DNA from: Caenorhabditis remanei
Lineage: Eukaryota > Nematoda > Chromadorea > Rhabditida > Rhabditidae
Direction: 5' to 3'
Assembly: GCF_010183535.1 (NCBI RefSeq)
Contig: NC_071331.1
Coordinates: forward strand, 3,100,001-3,164,000
Length of the DNA stretch: 64,000 nt
Shown here: in pieces, positions 51,875 to 62,782 of the stretch
How the letters are laid out: the number at the start of each line of letters is the position of its first letter
How positions within the stretch are numbered: the stretch's first letter is position 1
Notes under the pieces: model-generated
The model's input: the letters and a program-made list of their open reading frames with translations, nothing else
What the model was told of the DNA's origin: nothing
The model's database searches: none
Position numbers and translations under genes: made by a program

Positions 51875-54800
51875 TATCCGACTTTCTCCGACTTGTTTTC
51901 TGACCAAGCCTGGTAACGGTATGGAATTATAGCATTTGGGAAACAGTGTTTCTTTATTGTGAAAAAGTATTCCATTTTTTAAAAATTAAAAAAATTAGTC
52001 TTACTATTGAATATACTGGATCAAAAGTTCGAAAAGAAGCAAAACCCTCAAACTAAAGCAAAAATGCATTACTGAAAAAGGGAACTGATTGAAACTGCAA
52101 AGTGAATCAAGATTTCTATGTGGAAATGGAAACGTTTGAACTTGATGAGCTTTTTTCGGAGCATTTTTTGGTGAATATTGGAGAATAATATTAAAAGGAC
52201 ATAGCAGGTATCATGAGAAAGAACTAACTGTTGCTGAAACATTTCATGTAAGGCGAGAAACCAGGATCAAACACAACGATGAATTGGAAGAATCAAATGA
52301 CATGCTACAGGTAGCATTTGGGAAACAGTGTTTCTTTATTGTAAAAAATATTATATTTTTTAAATATTTTTCAAGGTAGTCTTACTATTCAATGATTTGG
52401 ATAGAAAGTCCGATATTAAGCAAGAGACTCAAACTAAGGCTCCATAACATTGTGGAATAAAATCATCCTACTGTACTCTAACAAAAAGTATTTATTTAAA
52501 TAAGAACTGTTTGAAACTGCAAATGATTGTAATTATAGAAACGTTTGAACTAGATGAGCTTTTTTCGGAGCATACTAATGTGGAATATTGGGAAATAATA
52601 CGAAAAGAACATAAAACTAATGAAATATCCTATTCCAGAACTGATCACATAATTGGTTAGTTAAATAAAATGAGGAGATTGAAACTGAAAAAAAACTATG
52701 TAGACTTATGCTCCAGACTTATGTTTCAGTCGCAAATCTATAGCTTGTTTATAAAAGCAAATTGTTTATAAAATTCTCAAAGCGATTACTTATTGTGGAA
52801 GCAAAAGGGAAGTCACAGGCTATTCGTACAGAAATCAGATTACTGAAGGAAAAAAACACACAAATCTGTAACGTTTTTGAAGCGGCAACTTTCACATCGA
52901 AATTAGCGTGTTTAGCATTGTAACTGATCACTGTTTGACTGATTTTCAGTTTCACAAAAAGATAATGAACACAATAGAAATAACAAAAACATACATTTCA
53001 GCTACAAAGTCTGAAAAAACAACAAGATAAGAGATGAATCAGCCAATGAAGTGTGTCGATGTGTAATTCCCATTTTTAAATTCGAAACTAATGATCAAGT
53101 CAAAAACAGGCGTTAATCACAGAAAAAACAAATCACAGTTTTCACATAGATTATGAAGCAGAAATATCACGAATGTTTTTCAGAATGATCTAGACAGCAA
53201 CCGTACGACTTTGATCTCAAACTATCCACATACCAAATTCTCGTTTTTATCTCCAATCTGATGTTCATAATGAATGGGTAAATCACAATATTATTGAATA
53301 GGCGTATTGAAACATAGATCAATCTGTTTTTTCAGATGACGTTTCCATGAGATGCATTCAATTCTTGATTTGCCAATCGATTCCTTGAAACTCGCATGAG
53401 TGAGTTATCATTGCAATTATTTCAAAAACTAAGCGATTGAAACGGCATTTTTCATAAACATACAGAAGAACTCCAAGACAAATTTTAGGCTTTAAACTTC
53501 CAAAAAATCGTTGGTTACAGTATTTTTGCATTGTAAGTCAAATATCTCCCCGCTTCAAACATTTTACCCGTCTTTCCAATTGTTCATCCGTTAGATCTCT
53601 AAAAATTCATCAGTTTCAATTTGACTTTTTTCTAACGTGTTGAAGTTCTCAAGTTAGTCAACGACTCTTACTGTGTTCACTTTTTTCCAAACACCCACAC
53701 ATTTTCTGTTTCTCCATGTCTATAATTTGTTTCCAGCTATCATCTCTATAATCTGTACTTGAGATGCTTGTATGAGAAACGTCGAAAATTGTAAGTTCTA
53801 AATAACTTGAAGCTTTCAAACAACGGTAATTGTTTCTTTTATCAAGTTGTATAAAATAATCCTGATGTCAGTGTCCTGTTTGAGAAAGAGTTGAAAATTA
53901 AGCACGTATTTATGTTGAAAATTAAGCAAGTATTAGTTTTTTTATTGTGGTTTTCTTCAACAAAATAGAAACGCACAACAATTGATTACGTGAATTGCAT
54001 TATTACATAATAGTATTCTCCGGAATAACACTTTCTTAAAACAGTCGTTTTTTTAATGTGACAGAAGTCAACATTTTGTGAATAACTCCAGTTATTAGCC
54101 AAAGGGTCTACGAGTTTAACTTTGTTGGTTTCCTTTTCTTGCTGGAAGTATCGAAGCACTCTTAATATTCTCTGACATAAAGAAACAACTTGATTTGTGA
54201 TAAACTTTCGTAGCTGTTATTCTAGCTTTTATGAACTAACCAATTGGAGATTATCAGCGCTTCCAATAAAAAAAAAGAATCAGGTAACAGTTGTCAGAAA
54301 CTGGAATATATGTAGTTGTCAGGACCCGATTTGTTTTTTTTTGCTTCTTGTCTGTCATTTTCATTCGTTAAACGCTACACTTTCAGTTGGAAAAATAGGA
54401 TTTCACTACAGACAGATGAAGCTTCTGTAGACGATCGTTCAAAATTAAATTCGAATGACTTTGGAGGAATCTGGATAAAAAATCACTGTTCCACAATGTT
54501 GGAAATATCACAAGTTAGAGAGAATTAAACTAATATCAGGCTGAAGTCGATTCTTATAGTTCCATGATGCAAATCTCGGTTAGTTCTATGTCTGTGAGTT
54601 AACACGGGTCCGGTGGCTTCTCTTAGTGTACTTCAGGCCAAGTACCAAAAAAAGGGAAAACCGTCAAAAAAACCATTAGAGCCGACACTTATTGGTAGTC
54701 TTGTCCAAAGTCAAATTTTACTGTTTTTTTAGTTACACCTATATTGTCAACGAACAATTCAAATTGGTAAAAAGTATGCTGTGAGTGTTAGTTAACAAGG

Positions 54801-56299
54801 GAACAAAGTGGAACCGGTAATCTAATATATGGTGATCTCCTGGTCTTAATGAATTAAAATGTAAATATGTGAACCCGAAATCTGAGCTTCTCGAAACGGT
54901 ATTTTTTTATTTCGATGAACTGTTCAGTGTAAAATAACGTTTTTATCATGTATTTTGAATGACTTTAAACCAGGTTTCTGGCATTCTTGATGTTTTGAAA
55001 CTGTGATTGATTCACGGATTTCAAATGTTCTCTCTTTCACGCAGTACGTTTCCAATTTCTACCCGAATTCTTCCTACGACAAGCCTGATAGTTTTTCTCT
55101 TTTATTTCTCAATGTTTATTCGAACATCGTGAAAAACACACGGAGAAATCTACAGACAGCATCTTCAAAAATTGGATGGAAATGTTTAAAAATAACAATT
55201 TTCGCTTATGGCTGTGTTTTGAAACAGTAACTTCATTGCTTTACTTTTTTTAACCAATAAATCTAAATAATTCACTAAACATCCCAAAATTTTTCAGTTT
55301 CAAGATGTTTAGATTACGTTCACATGCTGTAATTGAAATTGATAGTAAGATTCTGAAACATTGGTTTTCTTTTTTTTTGCGAGTGTTCTTCCGACTAATA
55401 AACTGTTTCAATATAATCACTTGTACATATTTCGAATGTTTGATTTAATGGCGCAGATCTGTGAAGTGTTTCTCAAATTATAACTGACGTTACTTATTTA
55501 GATTCATCACATACATACGTAGTCTGGATCTTGAAAAAAAATGAATATCTAACTATTGAGCTCAAGAATCCAAGTATGCATGGCTTTTTAGTCCGGTTAC
55601 AAGTATTCCTTATTATCCGGAATTTGAAGCCAAAAGTTAGTCTACGTTGACAATATTTCTGCAAAGTTTTCACGAAACAACAAGTGTCCAATCAGGGTAA
55701 TTTACTTCATTGCTGAAAATGCAGAATTATTTTTGAGAATTTGACAAACAGCCTGATGTTTTTCGTTTGTGCATAAGCAAGGTTGCTATGAAAAACCGGA
55801 AGAATGTGAAAAAAGAATGAAAACTATGATATTAAACAAAAATCTTATATGCAACTGATAAGCAGAAACGAAAAAGGCACAAAAATAGTTTTTCAAGAAA
55901 AAACTGTGAAGCGATGAAAATATATTCTTGTTGTTGACTCCGATACGGCCTCGAATTTGACACTGACTTGCAATGTGTGTGCAAAAGGAATGAAAACACT
56001 TTGAAACAGAAAATTATGTACAAAACAAACGCAATGAAGAAGCTATTACTGTTAACTTCAAACACGTTTTTTTAAATGAAAAATATTGTACTTTGAGGCT
56101 CCTGTTAATGTCACACCCTATCAAATCTTTGTTCCTTGTTCATTAAAATGCGATACCATGTTACTTTTATTTACTTTATTACTCCAACCGAAAACAAAAC
56201 ATCACACATTAGTGAAAGATTAACTTTTATTTGGGTAAGAAATGTTCGTTATTTCAATTTTGACTTCTATGTACAAATATCTGAATTCCTGAAAAACAG
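51875..56299. other. Intergenic, with a tandem duplication and an element remnant
   Basis: No gene recognised. 51935-52230 and 52312-52620 are diverged tandem copies (GGGAAACAGTGTTTCTTTAT, TAGTCTTACTATT, GATGAGCTTTTTTCGGAGCA). Around 54560-54690 is a decayed relative of the palindromic element at 37176 (GATGCAAATCTCGGTTAGTT, TCTATGTCTGTGA, CCGGTGGCTTCTCTTA). The rest is AT-rich with frequent GAAAC/GTTTC. Confidence 0.55.
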
Positions 56300-56348
56300 A
56301 AGAGCATGTCTAACACACGGAAGGTCGGTGGTTCGAGACCGCTCGAGA
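56300..56348 (+). other. tRNA 3'-half-like sequence (Val-AAC-like)
   Basis: AGAGCATGTCTAACACACGG looks like a D-arm end plus anticodon arm with AAC in the loop. It is followed by AAGGTC and a T arm GGTGGTTCGAGACCGC, with a perfect B-box GGTTCGAGACC. No matching 5' acceptor strand or A box is visible upstream, so it is a truncated tRNA relic or tRNA-derived fragment, not a tRNA gene. Confidence 0.55.
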
Positions 56349-56914
56349 TTTTCTCGATTTTTGTTTTCTTTGTGAGAAGAAGATTTGATGAAATTCTGTT
56401 TCACAGTGTTTTTATCAATAGACGAAGCGCAATCTGGCTAGTATTTACATTTTTGCGAATATTTTCTGCTTATCCAGATTCCAATCTTTATTCTCATTCA
56501 GGTTTAAAATTTAGTTTGACAATGTTAATACTCAAAGTACATGTTTTACATTTCTCTTTCAAATTACTGTTGTATAAATGTTCGTATGATAAAACTCGGT
56601 GAAAATATTTCCATTATCCACTTTTCATCAAATCGTTATAAACTGGGATCAAAAATTTCACTAATGATCTGTATATCAGTTCAAAAAATACTTTCCTTGT
56701 CATGCTGTCCCCGCAAGAATGAATTGACTGTTGCTGGAATATTTCCGGTAGAAAGCGAAGCAGTGAAGCACTGTTGAAAACAGAAATCAGCACAGAAATG
56801 AAACCAAAAGAGAAAATAACCCATTGATGTCACACAATAATAAAACAGACAATTAGAAGTCTTAAATGACATCAGCAATCCTATTCCTACAAGAGGATAT
56901 GAACACAAGTAGAG

Positions 56915-57339
56915 TAGGCTTTCCATCCGGGCGGCAAAATGCCCGCCCGACCCGCCCTAGGGCGGGCGGCGACCCGCCCTAAGGCGGCCCTACCGCCCTA
57001 ATATTCTTTGCGTGGCGCCCTCCTTTCATCATGTTCTTCACTCTCCCTATCATCAAGCGAAGGTTTGGCCTAGTGGTTAACAACTCTGTTTTTGAATTTG
57101 ATACTCCCGAGTTCGAACTTTTTTGCTGCAAAACTTTTTTTTCTTCTTTTTTTTTATATAGTAGAGAGTGCGATTGGTTTTTTGACAAAATAAGATTAGA
57201 TAATATGAAACAAATAAATTAAGGATAAACATTTTGTCACGCCAGTCTACCCTAGGGCGGGCTAGGGCGGGCACGGGCGGGTCGCCGCCCGGGCGGGCAC
57301 GGGCCGCCCGCAGAAACGCCCGTCCGGATGGAAAGCCTA
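56915..57339. mobile_element. CCCGCC-rich hAT-like element with an internal tRNA-like sequence
   Basis: Termini TAGGCTTTCCATCCGGGCGG and the near-inverse CCGTCCGGATGGAAAGCCTA. The 8-bp duplication AAGTAGAG flanks it (56907-56914 and 57340-57347). Subterminal blocks are tandem GGGCGG/CCGCCC; the centre carries a tRNA-like sequence. It resembles the GGGCC family in architecture but has different termini. Confidence 0.95.
57062..57120 (+). other. tRNA-like sequence inside the hAT-like element
   Basis: TGGCCTAGTGGTTAA is a near-perfect tRNA A box and GAGTTCGAACT fits a B box 36 bases further on. The stems are poor (runs of T), so it is probably a decayed tRNA or a Pol III promoter rather than a working tRNA. 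Confidence 0.55.
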
Positions 57340-57347
57340 AAGTAGAG

Positions 57348-58647
57348 GCGTTGTTTTCAAATTGGACCATCAATTTTTGTCTCTTTCTTATATTCAAGTT
57401 TTACGAGACAGGAATTGATAACATTCGAACTTGATAAGTTTTTTAAAGTTTGTGATACAGAACATTTTTTGGTTAGTATTCGATAAATGACGTGCATAAA
57501 ACGAAAGAAACAATTTAAGTAAAAAATCGGGGACGTAATGTTCGTAATTAGTTTGTTATAAATAATGAACATTACGAAACTGTAAAAATGCAAAAAGTAA
57601 AAAAAAAAGAAATAACAAGAATCTGAAAAATCTTTTTTTTCAAACTTTTTTGATTTTTGTTCTGTTTCAATGACATAATTACAGTTTGTTCAAAAAATTT
57701 AATTGTTAATGATGAAATCTTATGAAATCAAAACATGCTCACAACCTCTAATAGGAACACGTTAGCATTTAAACATACATTTTTTTGAAATTATTTTCTG
57801 TTCCCAAAAACGCTAATAAACGCAATCGAAATTCCAAAGCATTAAATTCATCTAGCAAGAGGAAAACTAAGACTTCCATTCGGTCCAGTCGGGTTCGGTC
57901 CGACCGCCGACCGACCGAGCCGACCGAGTTCCGCATTTGTGCGTGAAGTGTTTGCGTATTTATTGGCGGAAGTTTAAATTTTAATAATTTTTTCACAAAA
58001 TTTCAGAATTTTTCGAAATTCAATTAACAATAATGTCAAAGCATGATTGACTTTGAAAAATTTGACGAATTTCGAGCGATTTTTGAAGCGTTGATCGGTC
58101 TCATAGAATTTGTTGTTTTCAAGTTTTTTTAAAGTTCTGAAACATGAAAATTATGTTACTGGAACGTGCATGAGTGGCATCCCAAGTATGTTTGACTATT
58201 GGATACAGAAGCGATATTACTCCACAGAAAGATCAATAAAGCATGAATCAATAAACAAAAATACACTTTTAAACCGAGGAAATCAGCATTTTTATGTAGA
58301 AGTTGTTTTAGAAAAAGAAACCTTCCATCTGGAATCAGTGATGCAAGGAATTTACGGAAGTAAAGATTGGGTCAACAAAACAATAGTAACGGTAGACGGT
58401 TAAAAAATTAAGAAAACAGTGATTTTTTAAAAATATTTATTCGCGAATTATCCTGTAAAGCCAAATTTAACAAGGATGAACTGCCCAAACGAAAATTTGA
58501 AAAAGAAATTGTAAACAGATAAAGTGAAAAATCGAATCGCTAAACTTTTTTCTTGTTTCACTTCGGTAGAATAAAACTTAAGACACATCGACGGTCTGCT
58601 AGATTCATAGGTAGTTTCCACTGTTTCTATTAGCGGCCCACGCCTTC
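57348..58647. other. Intergenic with a GACCGACC repeat fragment
   Basis: 57870-58110 is an inverted, partial copy of 17815-18045 (TTCCATTCGGTCCAGTCGG, CCGACCGACCGAGCCGACCG, TGCGTGAAGTGTTTGCGTAT). A 97-codon open frame at 58110-58403 is without recognised features. Confidence 0.55.
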
Positions 58648-58889
58648 TTACAACTGCGACCCACCGCAAACGAGAGAGTATGGGTGAGAGACGCAGAGTT
58701 TTTTCTGGCGCGAAACAGGTTTTCACCATTTTTGACCTATTTTTGCATAACTTTCTCTCGGAAATTGGCAAATTTTTAACTAAAACATGTGAAAATAGAT
58801 CAAAAATGGTGAAAATCTGTTTCGCGCCAGAAAAAAAACTCTGCGTCTCTCGCCGATACTCTCTCGTTTGCGGTGGAGCGCAGTTGTAA
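58648..58889. repeat. Inverted-repeat element (MITE-like)
   Basis: Termini TTACAACTGCG(A/C)(C/T)CCACCGC in inverse orientation, then AACGAGAGAGTA. The arms of about 110 bases include GACGCAGAG and TGGCGCGAAACAG and their inverses. Non-coding. Confidence 0.8.
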
Positions 58890-59147
58890 CGAAATTGTTC
58901 TGCTAATAATTGTGCATATTAAAACAAAATTTACACGTACAAATCAATAATTGAAGTCCCCTAAATTCCCATTTTACATAGAAAAAATATTTTTCAGCGG
59001 CACAAATAAAGCCGATTTTTAAAAACTTTGTGGGTAAAATTACAATTTTGTTCAGAATTAGTTTTCCTTTGAAATGACAAAAATAACATTGATATTTGAG
59101 AAGACGCGTAGAGGTAGAAGCAATAATTTGGACTTCATTGGCACATA
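58890..59147. other. Flank of the large transposon
   Basis: AT-rich sequence between the MITE and the left TA of the 3.6-kb transposon. Nothing else seen. Confidence 0.5.
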
Positions 59148-59559
59148 TTATCCCAATCTGAGAGGCTGACAGTCCTGGCCTAGGATACGACAACTCCGCG
59201 ACCCCGATATTTCGCCACGAAAATGGACACAGCCGAAACGAGTGCGACAGTAGTTTTGTGCGGGAAAATTTAAATCAAATATTTTTTCTCCTATTTTCAA
59301 GCAATATTATCATCAATTTTATCGATTTTCAACGATTTTTCGGGTTTTTTTGCGAAAAAATAAATAATAATTGTGCTTTGCTTCGATATTCTTACGTTTT
59401 ATTCTCGCTTCTTTGAAAATATTCGATTCGCTGTCATATTTTATTATTTTTACACCTATTTCATCGATTTTTTTGCTTTCAGGTACACCGAAGACATCAA
59501 CGCTTCAACACATCGTCATTTTCCCCGTTTCAACCGATTTCGATTCTTTTTTTGCGGTT

Positions 59560-60160
59560 AGTTTAATTTCAGAGCAGATATTTTCTTCTCCGCCAGAGGT
59601 TTTCGTTTCAGATTTTGTCAGTCAACGTCACGAAGACGGATAAATTCAATGGATGTGGCTGTCTAGAAGGGAACAAGCTGCTTTTAAAGGAATCATCCAC
59701 AAAGGAATCGTGAAGGTCTGAAAAGCCAGCAACAGAAATGAGAAAATTTGAAAGAGATTCGAAGCATCCTCATTCCACTGCCACTGTTGTCATCTTCATC
59801 GATCACAAATTTGTTTTTTTTTTGCGGTTAGTTTTAGTAAAGAGCAGGTGTATTCTTCTCCGCCGAACCTCCTCGTTACAGGTTTCATCGCTGAGCCAAC
59901 AACGTCAATCAACGTCGCGAAGTAATTCGTGTTCTCAAAATTCAAAAAAAAAGAGATGGACTTCAAGACAAATCCAACTCGTTGTTTCCACGACGTCAAT
60001 GTTTCAAACGATGTTAATCTTGACAATGGTTCCAAAGATCTGAATGATGCCAACAATGTTTGCGGTTAGTTTTATTGCAGAACGGGTAAATTCTTCTCCG
60101 CCAAAAGTTCTCGTTTCAGATTTCGTCGCTGAGTCAACGCCGAGAAGTGTCAACGTTCAA
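59560..60160 (+). repeat. Three spaced subterminal repeats within the transposon
   Basis: A module GCGGTTAGTTT, then AGAGC or AGAAC, TTCTTCTCCGCC, a GTTTTCGTTTCAGATT-like block and GTCAACG occurs at 59556-59635, 59825-59920 and 60061-60150. An inverted copy of the first is in the right terminal repeat (62314-62375). They could be transposase-binding sites or degenerate 5' exons; acceptor-like TTTCAG occurs in each. Confidence 0.65.
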
Positions 60161-60316
60161 AAGAAGAGCTCTTCACTCGGTTTCCACGTCCAAAAGAAGC
60201 CATTGGAATGCACGCATATCTCATGAAGACTCCTTTCATTTTAAATGTATTAAATTTCTTTGTTTTCTTATAATAAAAATAAAATTTATGTGTGACATTG
60301 AGTGTTCTGAATATTC

Positions 60317-62105
60317 ATGAAGTGGTCTTTCAATGCATCTGAATTAAGCAACTCTGAAAATACGAACGTGATGTTTCAGGGAAAAATGTTGCCTCCGTTC
60401 ATAAAAATTAAATTCTCGAATCTCGGTCCACTTAGTTGCTCGAAACTGTGGCCAAAAGAAAGACTTTCCATGGAGCAGATTCGATTGGTTGAGACCTCGC
60501 CATCGGCATTCTTGATGATTGATAATGGAACAGATATTTCCACCCAGACAGATTTCTGTAGTATTAACACATCTACTCAAACAGAGGTACACATCACATT
60601 TTTCGTAATTAGCTAGAATTTTTTTAATCAGACTGATCCATTCAAATCATTCTATGAAATCATGACACAAATGAAAACTGTTGACGTCAAAAATCCATCG
60701 GGAAACAGCCAGGCTCGCCTCATCCAGATGATCAAAAACATCCTCATCCAAGTGAACAACTTCAAGTCACAGTTAGGAGCATTTGCTCGCCTCACTGTGT
60801 TTCGCAATGTGAACAAACTTGTGGCTGCGTTGTTGGGTGTCGCCGAGTCCACTGTGATTCGATACAATAAGAAGACTGTCGCCGATGTCAAAGAAAAGCG
60901 AGTTGAAACAAGAAAAATGCGAAATGCAAAGGCTTTGGAACTTTTGAGTGATGATGAAAAGAGGCTCATTTCCGAGCACATCGAAAAGTGCTACATCGAG
61001 GATTCCAACTTCTCGGTGCACTCTCTTCACTCAGATCTCCAAAATTTGTACGACTATCCGTACTCTCCATCAACGCTCTATCGACAGCTGAAAGCTATGA
61101 GATTTAGCTACAAAATTAAGACTTATAATCCTTTCAGTACTGTTCGAGAAGAGATCGTTGAATGGCGAGCTCGATATTTGCAAACAATGGAGGAACTCAG
61201 AGCACAGGGAGCATACATCTGTTATTACGATGAAACCTGGCTATACCATGGGATGACTAAAACTCGGGGATGGAATCGAACAGATACATCACCATATCTC
61301 ATTGCAAATTTGGGGGATTTGAGTAAACCTCGACCAGGATTCACTGCCTCCAGTGACAAGGGACAACGGGCAATCGTTCTTGCAGTCACTACGGAATCCG
61401 AAATCCTTCCAGGATCCATCGACGTCGTGATTCCAAACCGTCCGAAGGCCGAGGTGTTAGTCGATTACCACCAGTACATGTCATCCGACTTGTACACGCA
61501 GTACATGGAAAAAGTTCTTCCGTTGATCGTCAAAGCAACTCCAGCCGGCCGTCAAGCAGTTCTCGTAATCGATAATGCGTCGATTCACAACACATTAGTC
61601 GAGACGGTACTTTGATAACCTGAAACAATTGAAACATTATGGTTTACAGCTTCCCACCAAAAGCTCCAACAAATCTGAACTTCTCGCATTTCTAGAAAAG
61701 TATCAAGTTGACACTGCTGCGGGTGCCACAAATAAGGAATTGTGGGAAGAAGTTCAAATTGTTATGGAGGCTAGAGGTGGAAGAGATGCTCTCAAACGCT
61801 ATCTGACAGATGAATATGCGGCGACTCTTGGTGTCCTGATTGTACGACTTCCACCTTATCACTGTCAGTTTTCTCCAATCGAACTGGTTTGGAACCAACT
61901 GAAAAGTCATCTTCGAACTGCTGGGAAGACAAGTGATAAGCTGGAAGTCGTTGCGGAACGGGCTAAGACATGGCTACGAAATACGAATGAAGCGCAAATG
62001 GCGTGGACGTATGAGCATGTACTTGACATTGAAGAGGGAATCAAACTTGTCATGGATGAAGATGACGAAAGCTGGGAGTGGGACGACGACGAATCGGATA
62101 TGTGA
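60317..62105 (+). CDS. DDE transposase (IS630-Tc1-mariner superfamily, long-spacer type)
   Basis: Cuts and rejoins transposon ends. Exons 60317-60586, 60632-61606 and 61650-62105; the 45- and 43-base introns are GT/AG and all junctions are phase 0; 566 aa. Removing the second intron is essential: without it a stop follows VETVL at once. Residues about 142-168 (LTVFRNVNKLVAALLGVAES) form a helix-turn-helix. Catalytic candidates: Asp290 in CYYDETWLYHG, Asp404 in VLVIDNASIHN, Glu493 in YHCQFSPIELVWNQLK. The 88 residues between the last two are far more than the 34-41 of classical Tc1/mariner enzymes and include an Arg/Lys-rich insert region. The C-terminus is very acidic (DEDDESWEWDDDESDM). The N-terminus has repeated STQTD/STQTE motifs. 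Start choice is uncertain because upstream exons may exist. Confidence 0.9.
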
Positions 62106-62782
62106 TTTTTCTTCGTATTTTTCATAAATTGTTGTTGACGTTTCCCATTCTTAACGAATTTGCAGTCATCGAAGTGATCTGAAACAATAGAAGGCGGAGA
62201 AGAATTTGCTGAACATTGTGCGACTAACCGCTCATAATTTTTTAAATATGTCGTTCCATAGTGTTGCTTTTATTTGGTCGTCGAATTGCGCAATCGATTG
62301 ATTCCATGGTCTAATCTGAAACGAAAACCTCTGGCGGAGAAGAAAATATCTGCTCTGAAATTAAACTAACCGCAAAAAAAGAATCGAAATCGGTTGAAAC
62401 GGGGAAAATGACGATGTGTTGAAGCGTTGATGTCTTCGGTGTACCTGAAAGCAAAAAAATCGATGAAATAGGTGTAAAAATAATAAAATATGACAGCGAA
62501 TCGAATATTTTCAAAGAAGCGAGAATAAAACGTAAGAATATCGAAGCAAAGCACAATTATTTTTTATTTTTTCGCAAAAAAAACCCGAAAAATCGTTGAA
62601 AATCGATAAAATTGATGATAATATTGCTTGAAAATAGGAGAAAAAATATTTGATTTAAATTTTCCCGCACAAAACTACTGTCGCACTCGTTTCGGCTGTG
62701 TCCATTTTCGTGGCGAAATATCGGGGTCGCGGAGTTGTCGTATCCTAGGCCAGGACTGTCAGCCTCTCAGATTGGGATAATA

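Larger units (their letters stand above)
59148..62780. mobile_element. Apparently intact DNA transposon of the IS630-Tc1-mariner group
   Basis: The element is 3633 bp and is flanked by TA (59146-59147 and 62781-62782). Terminal inverted repeats of about 467 bases start TTATCCCAATCTGAGAGGCT and are nearly identical (59148-59614 and 62313-62780). It contains one complete spliced transposase gene and a region of internal repeats (59560-60160). Long, near-identical repeats and an unbroken gene suggest recent activity. Confidence 0.9.

Noticed and set aside
56300..56348. Functional tRNA-Val gene
   Set aside because: The T arm and anticodon arm are good, but no 5' half or acceptor stem partner is present.
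58110..58403. 97-codon open frame
   Set aside because: No domain, no conserved context, length within what AT-rich noncoding DNA yields.
61607..61649. Apparent frameshift and stop splitting the transposase into two frames
   Set aside because: A 43-base GT/AG intron joins them in phase, so the gene is intact.
59371..62556. Identical open frames at both ends of the transposon (59371-59643 and 62311-62556)
   Set aside because: They lie in the terminal inverted repeats and are mirror copies; no protein is implied.
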